In this document: piece by piece, positions 11,722 to 20,571 of the stretch | Position numbering within the stretch: the stretch's first letter is position 1 | Layout: each line of letters opens with the position of its first letter | Assembly: GCF_003576245.1 (NCBI RefSeq) | Contig: NZ_QWGA01000008.1 | Coordinates: 451,184 to 515,183 of the forward strand | DNA length: 64,000 nt | Source of the DNA: Henriciella algicola | GTDB lineage: Bacteria > Pseudomonadota > Alphaproteobacteria > Caulobacterales > Hyphomonadaceae | Reading direction: 5' to 3' | Made by a program: the position numbers and the translations under genes | The notes under the pieces: generated by a model | What the model was told of the DNA's origin: nothing | Databases searched by the model: none | The model's input: only the letters and a program-made list of their open reading frames with translations

Positions 11722-12483
11722 CTACGAGTCGAAATGTTGGCTGTGTTCTTTCATCGCACGTTCGATCTTATGTGCGGAAAGGTCTGGGTCGATAAGACCC
11801 GCAAGCTTGACGGTGAACTTCGTGGCATCGTTCTTAGGGATCGCTGCTGGTTCGTCGGTCTCATCGTCATAATCATCGAAGTATCGCGAGTAAGTCCGTC
11901 CATTCTGCTCCCAAAAACGTTTGATATTGCCGATCAGCCCGATGAGTGCCCAGGCTGAGTTGAACGGCTTGGCTTCGCGTTGTCCAGTTTGCTCTATGAT
12001 TGACTCAAGACGGCTTGCAGTTCGTTGGGCTTGGTCCTGCAAGACGCGGACGCCTGCGGCGATAACCTCCAAAACCAAGTGGCGCTGGTCGATATCTACT
12101 ATCTCCACTGCGGCGCGATGAGCTATAAGTTTCGCGAAATCCTCATAGAGGTATGCCGGCGTGGTGTCGTCAAACTTTACCGAAGCCACGGCAGAGGCCG
12201 TTCTCCCATCCAATCCATTGAGCTCATCGGCAAGAGCGGCCGCGCGTTTCGCAATCTCTCGTGCAGTGTCTCTCACCGTCGCAGTGGATGGCGCCTCATC
12301 ATACATGGCGCGGTCGTTGCGATAAGAACGGGACCACTGCGCGAATTCGTCTTTGAGGGTCTGGGAGCTTGGCAGAGCGTAACTGTCGGTAAGCCGTTTA
12401 GCATCTTCGTCCGAAAGCGTTTGAGCCACGCTCATATCTAGCAGATTAGCGGAGTATCCCTTGGCTCGCTTTTTCGAAGGCAT
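11722..12483 (-). CDS. Hypothetical protein of the mobile element
   Basis: A 253-residue, charged, mostly helical protein without signal peptide or membrane segments. The N terminus is basic (MPSKKRAKGYS). The middle (about 65-170) has alanine-rich helices that could form a coiled coil. The C-terminal part has an acidic tract (YFDDYDDETDEP). It ends three bases before the integrase start region on the same strand, so the two are likely co-transcribed in the order integrase then this gene. I do not recognise a family. Confidence 0.6.
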   Translation of the reverse strand: MPSKKRAKGYSANLLDMSVAQTLSDEDAKRLTDSYALPSSQTLKDEFAQWSRSYRNDRAMYDEAPSTATVRDTAREIAKRAAALADELNGLDGRTASAVASVKFDDTTPAYLYEDFAKLIAHRAAVEIVDIDQRHLVLEVIAAGVRVLQDQAQRTASRLESIIEQTGQREAKPFNSAWALIGLIGNIKRFWEQNGRTYSRYFDDYDDETDEPAAIPKNDATKFTVKLAGLIDPDLSAHKIERAMKEHSQHFDS

Positions 12484-12486
12484 GGG

Positions 12487-13683
12487 CTATCCGTCCCTGC
12501 TGATCGGTATGACATTATTGGGGCCAGCCGGCGCATGACCTGTAAAGCCGGAAATGAGCCCGTCGACATCATCGGCCGCGTTGCGGGTCACTGTATCTGC
12601 CAAGTGCGCGTAACGGGCCGTCGTTTGGGCCTGTGTATGGCCCAGAAGTTTTCCGATCACAGGAAGAGAGTGTCCGGCCGCAGCCGCCAGGGACGCATAA
12701 GTGTGCCGCAAATCGTGGATGCGAACGTCTTCTAACTTTGCAGTCTTTCGGATGCGCCGCCATGGCTTTTGAAGATCAGTTGCGAACTGTCCCTCAACTT
12801 TGCCTGCAATGATATGAGGATTGTCTGGCAAGCGGGGCAGGGCACTCAGAACCTCTAAAGCCGACTTTGAGAGCATCACGCGTCGCGGGCCCGTCTTTGC
12901 ATCCGGTAGAAGCAGAATGTTGCCGCGGACCCAGGACCATTTTGCTTTCTGAATTTCTGACAGGCGGCAGCCGGTCAAAAGCAAGAGTTTGAAGGCGCCG
13001 GCCACGTGAACGGTTTCAGTCCCAGCCGCGACGCTGCTGTCGAGAACACGCCAAAGCCGGTCAATCTCGTCGGGGTCAAGATAGCGCTCACGCTTTTGCT
13101 CTTTGTATTTCTGCACGTGGCGGGTTGGGTTCGACCCGTCCGGTCTAAGACCCCAAACTTCGGCTAGATTGAATATCTTGGATAGGACGCCTAGCACGCG
13201 ATTAGCTTGATAGGGCTTGTCTCGGAGCTCGTGATGGAGTGCCGCGATATCCGGCCTGGCAATATCTTGGACGCGCATCGCGCCAATTTTTGGCCGGATA
13301 AAGAGGTCGCAGCAGCGCTTATATTCCTTCTCTGTCGACGGCTTGCAGCGCACCGGCACATACTCATCTAGAAAGCGATCACACAAAGCGGATACGGTTG
13401 GGGCGCGGCGTTCGATACGCTTTTGACCGGACGGATCGGCGCCGCGCGAAACATCGCCCAAAGTGCGCCTTGCAAGGTCGCGTGCTTCGTCCGGCGTGAT
13501 TGCGCCGTGGACGCCAAGGCTGACCCGCTTGGTCCGGCCACCTAGGCGATATTGAACCGTGTACGTCTTGCGTCCCTTTGGAGAAACCCGGACCCCGAAG
13601 CCTGGGATTTGCGCGTCCCATAGAAAGTAGTCGCGGTCCTTCGCAGCGAGTGCGTCGACAGAACGTTTCGTGATCTTTCCCAT
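12487..13683 (-). CDS. int: Tyrosine-type integrase (P4-like, DUF4102 N terminus)
   Basis: A 398-residue protein when started at the ATG at 13683, the usual length of this family; an open extension to 13839 is probably untranslated. The N terminus (KITKRSVDALAAKDRDYFLWD...PGFGVRV) is the DUF4102 arm-binding domain, followed by a SAM-like core-binding domain. The catalytic domain shows LTGCRLSEI (first Arg), HDLRHTYAS (His and second Arg), LGHTQ (His) and the nucleophile in TTARYAHL. It recombines attP with the tRNA-fMet site. Three 11-bp arm repeats lie 15-47 bases upstream of the start, so integrase binding could repress its own promoter. Confidence 0.95.
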   Translation of the reverse strand: MGKITKRSVDALAAKDRDYFLWDAQIPGFGVRVSPKGRKTYTVQYRLGGRTKRVSLGVHGAITPDEARDLARRTLGDVSRGADPSGQKRIERRAPTVSALCDRFLDEYVPVRCKPSTEKEYKRCCDLFIRPKIGAMRVQDIARPDIAALHHELRDKPYQANRVLGVLSKIFNLAEVWGLRPDGSNPTRHVQKYKEQKRERYLDPDEIDRLWRVLDSSVAAGTETVHVAGAFKLLLLTGCRLSEIQKAKWSWVRGNILLLPDAKTGPRRVMLSKSALEVLSALPRLPDNPHIIAGKVEGQFATDLQKPWRRIRKTAKLEDVRIHDLRHTYASLAAAAGHSLPVIGKLLGHTQAQTTARYAHLADTVTRNAADDVDGLISGFTGHAPAGPNNVIPISRDG

Positions 13684-13697
13684 GGCGCCAATTCCAT

Positions 13698-13730
13698 TTG
13701 GAAGCATATTGGAAGCATATTGGAAGCAGG
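13698..13730 (+). repeat. Integrase arm-type repeats, right end (3 x 11 bp)
   Basis: Three tandem copies of TTGGAAGCA plus two bases at 13698-13708, 13709-13719 and 13720-13730, same orientation as the two copies at 6109-6130. They sit directly upstream of the integrase start. The remainder of the gap to 14036 holds only the right att copy and its terminator. Confidence 0.75.
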
Positions 13731-13859
13731 ATGCAGCGCTTTCGCGTGTTGGCTTGGTGACGCATAGAGTCGGGCGCGTCAATGCAGTGCTTTGTATTTT
13801 TGTTATTTTTGTCGCCATGGCGTCAACGCGGGACAACAAGAGATATGGCCGGACTCTAT

Positions 13860-13917
13860 CTCATAACCTGAAGGTCGTAGGTTCAAATCCTACTCCCGCA
13901 CCCAAATAAGCCCCTGA
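13860..13917 (+). repeat. att site, right copy (58-bp direct repeat)
   Basis: Identical to 5997-6054 but preceded by unrelated sequence, so it is only a tRNA fragment and not a gene. It is followed by a strong terminator, probably the original chromosomal terminator of tRNA-fMet. Confidence 0.97.
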
Positions 13918-13941
13918 TCTTCGGATCGGGGGCTTTTTTTG
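13908..13941 (+). terminator. Strong terminator at the right att, original tRNA-fMet terminator
   Basis: A 12-bp stem (AAGCCCCTGATC with its complement, one T-G pair) closed by a TTCG tetraloop and followed by seven T. The first ten bases belong to the att repeat. Confidence 0.9.
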
Positions 13942-14036
13942 TTTGTGCTCGGGCTTTGGTCGCAGCCGCAGCGCTCGCTGCCGTTTTCCGGCTCTCCGGA
14001 ATGCTCTAAGTCACGGGCTATGGCGGCGCACTCTTC

Positions 14037-15278
14037 ATGATACGGATCTCGGAAGACGGTGCGCTCCGCTCCTTCCGGAGCTTCAATTACCGCGTCTGGG
14101 CAAGCGGCTCGGTCGTTTCGAACTTCGGGACTTGGATCCAGCGCACGGCGCAGGACTGGCTCGTCCTGACCCAGTTGACCGATCACAACGCCACCGCGCT
14201 CGGTTTCGTTGTCGCCTGCCAGTTCGCCCCGCAGCTTCTCCTGCTGCCATGGAGCGGCTTTGCCGCAGACTATTTCGACCGGCGCAAGCTGCTGGTCTTC
14301 ACACAAGTCTCCATGGGCGTTCTTGCGCTACTGCTAGGCCTGCTGACCGTGACCGGGCTTGTAGAGCTATGGCACGTCTATGTTTTTTCTTTTCTGTTCG
14401 GCTGCGCAGCCGCAATCGATGCGCCCGTCAGGCAGACATTTGTCAGCGACCTTGTCGGCGACACGGACCTGCCCAATGCCGTCGCGCTGAACTCAGCATC
14501 CTTTAACAGCGCCCGTCTTGCCGGCCCGGCGGTTGCTGGCTTCCTCATCGCCGCCTTCGGTACAGGCTGGGCCTTCCTGATCAATGGCGCTTCCTATTTT
14601 GCCGTTCTGCTTTCGCTCTTCTTTCTGAGGGTGCGAGAGCTGCACAAGGCGAAGCGAGCCGAGCGGCAGCGTGGCAATTTCACCGCGGGCTTCATCTATG
14701 TGTGGCGGAGGCCAGATCTTCGCGTCACGCTCATCATGCTCTTCCTGATCGGGACGTTCGGTTTCAAGTTTTCGATCTTTGTTGCGACGATGGCTGCGAA
14801 AGTCTTCCAGACCGATGCGCAAGGCTTCGGCGTCCTATCATCCTTTATTGCAGTCGGTACGGTTGCCGGTGCGTTTCTTGCCGCACGGCGCCGCACCCAT
14901 ACGATGGGGCTGATGGTGACGGGGGCAGCCTTCTTCGGCGTTGGCTGTCTCGGCGCGGCGCTCGCGCCTGGTTACTGGACGTTTGCGGCTGCACTTGTAG
15001 TCACCGGGATGGCGGCCCTCACCTTCATGACTACCACGAACAGCATGATGCAGCTGACTACCGCGCCAGAAATGCGTGGCCGTGTGATGGCGCTGCGCAT
15101 CGCTGTTGCCTTGGGCGGTGCGCCTCTTGGCGCGCCGATCATTGGCTGGATTGCCGACGTGCTTGGCCCCCGTTGGGGATTGGGCGCTGGCGCAGCTGCG
15201 GGCTTCTCGGCCGCCATCATCGGTGCGCTCTATCTTAGAACGCACGACCAGAGCGAAGAAACCATCAGCGAGACTTGA
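14037..15278 (+). CDS. MFS transporter (EntS/MFS_3-like exporter)
   Basis: A 413-residue inner-membrane protein with about 12 hydrophobic segments. The start FRSFNYRVWASGSVVSNFGTWIQRTAQDWLVL and the loop ADYFDRRKLLVFTQ are typical of the MFS_3 group that includes the enterobactin exporter EntS. A repeated motif A occurs in the first half. Substrates in this group vary (siderophores, drugs), so none is assigned. It is the first chromosomal gene right of the integrated element and is followed 84 bases later by a flavoprotein gene in the same direction. The ribosome site before the ATG is weak. Confidence 0.85.
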   Translation: MIRISEDGALRSFRSFNYRVWASGSVVSNFGTWIQRTAQDWLVLTQLTDHNATALGFVVACQFAPQLLLLPWSGFAADYFDRRKLLVFTQVSMGVLALLLGLLTVTGLVELWHVYVFSFLFGCAAAIDAPVRQTFVSDLVGDTDLPNAVALNSASFNSARLAGPAVAGFLIAAFGTGWAFLINGASYFAVLLSLFFLRVRELHKAKRAERQRGNFTAGFIYVWRRPDLRVTLIMLFLIGTFGFKFSIFVATMAAKVFQTDAQGFGVLSSFIAVGTVAGAFLAARRRTHTMGLMVTGAAFFGVGCLGAALAPGYWTFAAALVVTGMAALTFMTTTNSMMQLTTAPEMRGRVMALRIAVALGGAPLGAPIIGWIADVLGPRWGLGAGAAAGFSAAIIGALYLRTHDQSEETISET

Positions 15279-15362
15279 GCGATCGGCGACAACGCCGCCG
15301 CTCCTGTGCTACCCTTCCGGCAAAGCAGGCTCTGACACTGCAGAAAGAATGGGAGGCGCGCC

Positions 15363-16556
15363 ATGCCGGCAGATACGATCAACTCGCTTGATATGAAAGC
15401 AGACCTTTTTGAGCGGGCCGAGACGTGGCGTCCCATCCTCGCTGCGCGCGCTGAAGAAGCCGAAGCGGGCCGGAAACTCCCGCAGGACATCGCCGATGGT
15501 CTCGCGCGCGATGGCCTCTATGGCCTTTGCCATCCTGAAAGCGATGGCGGCTCCGGCACGACGCCTATTGAATATGCCGAACTGATTGAAACACTGGCGC
15601 GCGGCGACGCCGCGCCTGCTTGGTGCGCTTTCATTGCCTCGACGGCTGCCTTCGGCATGGCCTTCGCCGACAATTCTTCCGTGCGCGAGCTGCTTTGCCG
15701 GTCTGGCGTCAAGACGGCTGGCGTTTTCGCGCCGATGGGCCGCGCCGTGGAGGCTGAGCAAGATGGCCAGAAGGGCTATCGCGTCACAGGGCGGTGGGCC
15801 TGGGGGTCTGGCAGCCAGAATGCCGACTGGGTCAGCGGCGGCTGCTTCCTCGCCGATGAGGCGGGGCAGCTCATCATGTCGCCTAAGGGCGGACCTATCC
15901 AGCTTGCCCCCATCTTCGCGGCCGATCAGATCAGCTTCGTCGACACCTGGCACGTCACCGGCCTGAAAGGTACGGGCTCAACCGATTTTCAAGTGAAAGA
16001 CGTGTTCGTCCCGGCTGACCGGGTGACCACCGGCTTTGGCCGAACGCGACAGGATGAGGCCGCTTTCCGCTTCCCAGCATTCGGCCTGCTCGCCATCGGC
16101 ATTGCTGCTGTCGCGCTCGGCGCCGCGCGGGGCGCGATGGATGATTTCTATGAACTTGCAGGCGCGAAAAAGCCGTCAGGAAGCAGCAAGACCCTGTCTG
16201 AAAAGGCGCTCACACATCGCGATGTGGCGATGAGCGAAGCAGATATCCGGCAGGGTCGCGCCTTCTTCTTCGAAGCGATCGAGGCTGCCTGGCAGGCCGC
16301 GCAGGACGGACCGGTGCCGCTGGAGCTTCGCCGCGACCTGCGCCTCGCCACGACAAGCGCCGTTCAGTCAGCCAAGCGCGCGGTGGACCGGGTCTACGAG
16401 TTAGCTGGTGGCACTGCGGTCTATAGCCAGTCGCCCGTCCAGCGCCGCTTTCGCGATATTCACGTCGCGACCCAGCATATCATGGTTGGCGCGTCTACCT
16501 GGGAAACAACGGGCCGCCTCTATCTCGGCCAGCCTGCTGACACGGCAATGCTGTAG
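15363..16556 (+). CDS. Acyl-CoA dehydrogenase-like flavoprotein (possible group D monooxygenase)
   Basis: A 397-residue protein with a GGGAGG ribosome site. The fold is that of acyl-CoA dehydrogenases, but the details (RLARGDAAPAWCAFIAST near 80, GRWAWGSGSQNADWVSGG near 142-159, and a C-terminal histidine-rich HVATQHIMVGASTWE) resemble the HsaA/DszC flavin monooxygenases and related proteins. The usual catalytic glutamate motif of true acyl-CoA dehydrogenases is absent. It may therefore hydroxylate a substrate using reduced flavin, or oxidise an unusual acyl-CoA. It is convergent with the LysR gene, six bases apart. Confidence 0.7.
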   Translation: MPADTINSLDMKADLFERAETWRPILAARAEEAEAGRKLPQDIADGLARDGLYGLCHPESDGGSGTTPIEYAELIETLARGDAAPAWCAFIASTAAFGMAFADNSSVRELLCRSGVKTAGVFAPMGRAVEAEQDGQKGYRVTGRWAWGSGSQNADWVSGGCFLADEAGQLIMSPKGGPIQLAPIFAADQISFVDTWHVTGLKGTGSTDFQVKDVFVPADRVTTGFGRTRQDEAAFRFPAFGLLAIGIAAVALGAARGAMDDFYELAGAKKPSGSSKTLSEKALTHRDVAMSEADIRQGRAFFFEAIEAAWQAAQDGPVPLELRRDLRLATTSAVQSAKRAVDRVYELAGGTAVYSQSPVQRRFRDIHVATQHIMVGASTWETTGRLYLGQPADTAML

Positions 16557-16561
16557 GGGCG

Positions 16562-17458
16562 TCAGCCGCCCTCTGGCAGCACAATGTCCCGGTGCGTATC
16601 GAAGAGCTCGGCGAGAAAGTCGCTCAACGCGCGGATTCTGGCGAGGGGCGCCAGATCCTCATGCGTCGTCAGCCAGAAGCTTCGCTCAACGCGAACCTCA
16701 TCCTTCAGGACAGGTTGAAGCGACTCGTCGCGCGCCGCCATGAAGTTCGGCAGGACGGCGATGCCAAGCCCCGCCCGCGCCATCTGCAATTGCGCAATGA
16801 TGGACGGGCTGCAGAATTGCAGCGTCAGATTTGGCGCAATTTCAGCGTGATAGCGAAGCTGCGGGGAGTAGATGAGATCGTCTACATAACCGATCAGCGT
16901 GTGGCGGGAGAGATCAGCGGGTGATTGCGGCGCGCCCCAGCGCGACAGGTAATCCCGGCTCGCGAACAGATGCAGCGCATAGTCTGACAGCTTGCGGACT
17001 TTCAGCCGGCCCGATGTCGGCCGCGCCAGCATGACGGCCATATCGGCCTCGCGCTTCGGCACGCTCGCAAAGCCGGACATGGCGATAAGGTCCAGCGCGA
17101 TGGATGGATAGCGGTCGCGAAAGCCCGCAAGGGCAGGGGCGATCAGCGCATTTCCTAGCCCTTCAGTGACACCCAGCCTGACCCGGCCGCTCGCTTCCGT
17201 CCCGCCTATGTCGGCCTGCGCAGAGATTTCGAGCGCCGATTGCTCGATCGCCTCGGCCTTGGCGACAATCGCTTCGCCTGCCGATGTCAGGATGTGGCCG
17301 CGCCGTGTCCGTTCAAACAGGGACAGGCCAAGATCGGCCTCCAGCCGCCTCAGCCGCCGCCCAACCGTCGTAGCGTCGAGCCCTGTGCGCGCTGCCGCAT
17401 CAGACAGTTTCGCATGACGGCTGATCTCGAGGAGGAGTTTGAGGTCGTCCCAGTTCAC
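16562..17458 (-). CDS. LysR family transcriptional regulator
   Basis: A 298-residue protein using the GTG at 17458, which has an AGGA site nine bases upstream; the frame is open to a TTG at 17479. The N-terminal winged HTH (NWDDLKLLLEISRHAKLSDAAARTGLDATTVGRRLRRLE) is followed by a LysR substrate-binding domain. It is divergent from mmsA with a 109-bp shared control region that contains a perfect 19-bp palindrome. The usual logic of the family suggests that it controls mmsA and itself, perhaps in response to a valine-pathway intermediate. It could instead act on the adjacent flavoprotein gene. Confidence 0.9.
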   Translation of the reverse strand: MNWDDLKLLLEISRHAKLSDAAARTGLDATTVGRRLRRLEADLGLSLFERTRRGHILTSAGEAIVAKAEAIEQSALEISAQADIGGTEASGRVRLGVTEGLGNALIAPALAGFRDRYPSIALDLIAMSGFASVPKREADMAVMLARPTSGRLKVRKLSDYALHLFASRDYLSRWGAPQSPADLSRHTLIGYVDDLIYSPQLRYHAEIAPNLTLQFCSPSIIAQLQMARAGLGIAVLPNFMAARDESLQPVLKDEVRVERSFWLTTHEDLAPLARIRALSDFLAELFDTHRDIVLPEGG

Positions 17459-17481
17459 GGGGCTTGTCCTTGGCTGCAATC

Positions 17482-17500
17482 ATGCAGGTTAAACCTGCAT
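17482..17500. promoter_or_regulatory. Perfect palindromic operator between lysR and mmsA
   Basis: ATGCAGGTT-A-AACCTGCAT, nine-base arms around one A. It lies 24 bases before the LysR start and 67 before mmsA. A half-like site (TTTAACTGC) follows at 17510-17518. LysR boxes are interrupted palindromes, so this is the likely regulator site. Confidence 0.7.
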
Positions 17501-17567
17501 ATGTGCGTGTTTAACTGCGTGTGCGCCAAAGATAAACTGCCGCCAGATAGATATGGGAGAAAGCCGT

Positions 17568-19064
17568 ATGCGCAGCGTTCATCATTTCATTTCGGGTAAA
17601 TCCGTCGAAACCGCCTCTGGCCGTTTCGGTGACATCTACAATCCGAACACCGGTGAAGTTCAGGCTCAGGTCGGCCTCGCGCTTGATGCTGAAGTGGACA
17701 TGGCTGTTGAGTCCGCCAAAGCCGCACTGCCGGGCTGGATGGCGACCAACCCGCAGCGCCGCGCCCGCATCCTGTTCAAGTTCAAGGACCTGCTCGAGCA
17801 GAATATCGATGAGCTTGCAGAGCTTCTCTCTTCCGAGCACGGCAAGGTTGTTGCCGACTCCAAGGGTGACGTACAGCGCGGCATCGACGTGGTCGAATTT
17901 GCCTGCGGCATCCCGCACCTTCAGAAGGGCGAGTATACAGAAGGTGCAGGCCCCGGCATCGACGTTTATTCGATGCGCCAGCCGCTCGGCGTTTGCGCAG
18001 GTATCACGCCATTCAACTTCCCGGCCATGATCCCGTGCTGGATGTTCGCGGTCGCCGTCGCTTGCGGCAACACTTTCGTGCTGAAACCATCCGAGAAAGA
18101 CCCATCCGTTCCGGTCCGCCTGGCAGAGCTTTTCCTCGAAGCTGGCGCTCCGGAAGGCGTGCTCAACGTGGTGCACGGGGACAAGACCTCGGTCGATGCG
18201 ATCCTGAAGCACCCGGACGTGAAGGCCGTCAGCTTTGTCGGCTCGTCCGACATTGCCCAGTATGTCTACGCCACCGGCACGGCGCACGGGAAACGCGTTC
18301 AGGCGATGGGCGGGGCCAAGAACCACGGCATCATCATGCCGGACTGCAATATGGAGCAGGCGGTAAAGGACATTGTCGGCGCGGCCTATGGCTCAGCTGG
18401 CGAGCGCTGCATGGCGCTGCCTGTGGCTGTCACCGTTGGCAAGAAGACCGGCGACGAGTTCGTTGAGCGCATGCTGGAAGCGGCCCAGAACCTGAAAGTT
18501 GGTATCTCCACCGACGCCGACGCCCATTACGGCCCGGTTGTCTCCGCCGCCCACAAGGCGAAGGTCGAGGACTATATCCGCATGGGTGTCGAAGAAGGCG
18601 CAGACCTTCGCCTCGATGGCCGCGGTCACACGCTGCAGGGCCATGAGAACGGCTTCTTTGTCGGCCCGTCCCTGTTCGACCATGTGAAGCCGAATATGCG
18701 CTCCTATAAGGAAGAGATCTTCGGTCCCGTCCTTCAGGTCGTGCGCGCTGAAACGCTGGAAGAAGCGGCCGCCCTGCCGTCCAACCACCAGTATGGCAAT
18801 GGCGTTGCGATCTTCACCTCCGACGGCCGCGCCGCCCGTGAGTTCGCCTCACAGGTCAATGTCGGCATGGTCGGTATCAATGTGCCGATCCCGGTGCCGG
18901 TGAGCTACCACACTTTCGGCGGCTGGAAGCGGTCTGCCTTTGGCGACACGAACCAGCACGGCCCGGAAGGCGTCCGCTTCTGGACCAAGATCAAGACCGT
19001 CACCCAGCGTTGGCCGGAAGGCGATGTTGGCGATCAGGCTTTCATCATCCCGACGATGCAATAG
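17568..19064 (+). CDS. mmsA: CoA-acylating methylmalonate-semialdehyde dehydrogenase
   Basis: A 498-residue aldehyde dehydrogenase from the ATG at 17568, chosen because GGGAGAAAG sits just upstream; an ATG at 17553 would overlap that site. The MMSDH signature is clear: GVCAGITPFNFPAMIPCWMF, the NAD site FVGSSDIAQYVY, and the catalytic cysteine in GSAGERCMALPVAV. It converts methylmalonate semialdehyde (and malonate semialdehyde) with CoA and NAD to propionyl-CoA (or acetyl-CoA), the last valine-specific step. The four other valine enzymes or accessory genes follow in the same direction to 22499, so an operon is likely. Divergent LysR probably regulates it. Confidence 0.95.
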   Translation: MRSVHHFISGKSVETASGRFGDIYNPNTGEVQAQVGLALDAEVDMAVESAKAALPGWMATNPQRRARILFKFKDLLEQNIDELAELLSSEHGKVVADSKGDVQRGIDVVEFACGIPHLQKGEYTEGAGPGIDVYSMRQPLGVCAGITPFNFPAMIPCWMFAVAVACGNTFVLKPSEKDPSVPVRLAELFLEAGAPEGVLNVVHGDKTSVDAILKHPDVKAVSFVGSSDIAQYVYATGTAHGKRVQAMGGAKNHGIIMPDCNMEQAVKDIVGAAYGSAGERCMALPVAVTVGKKTGDEFVERMLEAAQNLKVGISTDADAHYGPVVSAAHKAKVEDYIRMGVEEGADLRLDGRGHTLQGHENGFFVGPSLFDHVKPNMRSYKEEIFGPVLQVVRAETLEEAAALPSNHQYGNGVAIFTSDGRAAREFASQVNVGMVGINVPIPVPVSYHTFGGWKRSAFGDTNQHGPEGVRFWTKIKTVTQRWPEGDVGDQAFIIPTMQ

Positions 19065-19072
19065 GGCGCAGC

Positions 19073-19378
19073 GTGAAGGCGTTCGCCGCATCGATGCTCC
19101 TCGCCTCGCCGTTGCTCGTCGCTTGTGCGGATGGTGAGGCGTCGAGCTGGCAGGCGCAATGCCGTCCGGCCATGGCCCAATCTGTCGATGCCAAGGTCAA
19201 AGAGTTGAAGGCACAGGTGCCGTCTGACTACCGGGGAGACTGGACAGTTCGTTCTGAATTTTCTGCCGGTGAGGCAACCGTCAGCATTGTGCCTGATCAG
19301 TCAATCCGGGGCGGGGGAGGCGTGTATCGCTTTTCCTGCGCGGACCAAACTCTGGAACTTGTCGAAGGCTACAGGTAG
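19073..19378 (+). CDS. Small hypothetical lipoprotein
   Basis: A 101-residue protein starting at the GTG at 19073, nine bases after mmsA. The N terminus KAFAASMLLASPLLVAC is a lipoprotein signal with the lipid cysteine at about residue 18. The mature part (about 83 residues) has two further cysteines (QCRPAM and FSCADQ) that could form a disulfide. No family is recognised. It sits inside the valine gene run and is probably co-transcribed, but its sequence gives no metabolic clue. Confidence 0.65.
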   Translation: MKAFAASMLLASPLLVACADGEASSWQAQCRPAMAQSVDAKVKELKAQVPSDYRGDWTVRSEFSAGEATVSIVPDQSIRGGGGVYRFSCADQTLELVEGYR

Positions 19379-19431
19379 CTAATTCGCGCACTATGTCCGT
19401 TTCGAACCTTATATAACTAGCAGGACGCAAG

Positions 19432-20571
19432 ATGATCCTCACTGAAGAACAGACGATGATTTCCGACATGGCGAAGAATTTCGCCGTGAATGAGCTGCGG
19501 CCAAACGCGGCCAAGTGGGATAAGGAAGGCTTTCTTGATCGCTCCAAACTGGAAGCGCTGGGCGAGCTCGGCTTTGGTGGCATCTACACGACTGAGGAGC
19601 ATGGCGGTTCGGGCCTCACGCGCCTCGATGCGGCCTTGATCTTCGAGCAGCTCTCTCGCGGTGACATCAGCCACGCGGCCTTCCTGTCGATCCACAATAT
19701 GGCAACATGGATGATCGATAGCTTCGCGCATGATCAGCTGCGCGCGAAATATGTCCCGCGCCTGACGGCCACCGAACTCATCGCATCCTACTGCCTGACA
19801 GAACCGGGCGCAGGCTCCGATGCGGCGAGCCTCAAGACGACAGCAAAGCTCGACGGGGACGAATATGTCCTCAACGGTGCGAAGGTCTTCATTTCGGGCG
19901 CGGGCTTTTCTGATGTCTATGTCGTCATGGCCCGCACCGATGATGGCGGAGCGAAGGGCGTATCGACCTTTATCGTCGACAAGGACGCGCCGGGTCTTTC
20001 CTTTGGCAAGCACGAAGACAAGATGGGCTGGCGCGCCCAGCCGACCGCCATGGTCAATTTTGACGATTGCCGTATTCCCGCGACGAACCGCGTTGGCGAC
20101 GAAGGCAATGGCTTCAAATTCGCCATGGCTGGCCTCGATGGCGGACGCCTCAACATTGCGGCCTGTGCCCTTGGCGGCGCGCAGGACGCGCTGGACCGCG
20201 CCTTCGCCTATGTGCAGGAACGCCAGCAGTTCGGCCGCGCCATCATCGATTTCCAGGCGACACAGTTCAAGCTGGCCGACATGGAAACCGAGCTCGCGGC
20301 TGCCCGCGCGCTTCTCTATGAGGCTGCTTCCAAGCTCGACAAGAAGACGCCTGACGCGACCAAATTCTGCGCCATGGCAAAGCGCTTCGTGACAGACACA
20401 TCCTCCAAGGTCGCCAATGACGCCCTGCAACTGCACGGCGGTTATGGCTATCTCGGCGACTATGAAGTCGAGCGCATCGTCCGCGACCTTCGCGTCCACC
20501 AGATCCTTGAAGGTACGAATGAAATCATGCGCGTCATCGTCGCGCGTGAAATGATGAAAGGCCAGGTATGA
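19432..20571 (+). CDS. Isobutyryl-CoA dehydrogenase (acyl-CoA dehydrogenase)
   Basis: A 379-residue acyl-CoA dehydrogenase with the family blocks YCLTEPGAGSDAASLKTTA (FAD/substrate loop near 121-139), RQQFGRAI near 265, LHGGYGYLGDYEVERIVRD and EGTNEIMRVIVARE. The catalytic glutamate expected for the short branched-chain class is in the last third. The gene order with a 3-hydroxyisobutyryl-CoA hydrolase, mmsB and mmsA makes isobutyryl-CoA the likely substrate (valine pathway: isobutyryl-CoA to methacrylyl-CoA). The stop overlaps the next start by four bases (ATGA). No dedicated methacrylyl-CoA hydratase is seen in this run. Confidence 0.88.
   Translation: MILTEEQTMISDMAKNFAVNELRPNAAKWDKEGFLDRSKLEALGELGFGGIYTTEEHGGSGLTRLDAALIFEQLSRGDISHAAFLSIHNMATWMIDSFAHDQLRAKYVPRLTATELIASYCLTEPGAGSDAASLKTTAKLDGDEYVLNGAKVFISGAGFSDVYVVMARTDDGGAKGVSTFIVDKDAPGLSFGKHEDKMGWRAQPTAMVNFDDCRIPATNRVGDEGNGFKFAMAGLDGGRLNIAACALGGAQDALDRAFAYVQERQQFGRAIIDFQATQFKLADMETELAAARALLYEAASKLDKKTPDATKFCAMAKRFVTDTSSKVANDALQLHGGYGYLGDYEVERIVRDLRVHQILEGTNEIMRVIVAREMMKGQV

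Noticed and set aside
12487-13839. Longer integrase start at 13839
   Set aside because: The extra 52 residues cover the arm repeats and match no integrase N terminus. The ATG at 13683 gives the usual family start.
13860-13917. A second tRNA-fMet gene
   Set aside because: Only the 3' part is present; the acceptor 5' strand and D-arm are missing, so it is an att duplicate.
19417-20499. A 360-residue antisense frame opposite the isobutyryl-CoA dehydrogenase gene
   Set aside because: Shadow of a well-supported gene, with no motif or start signal.
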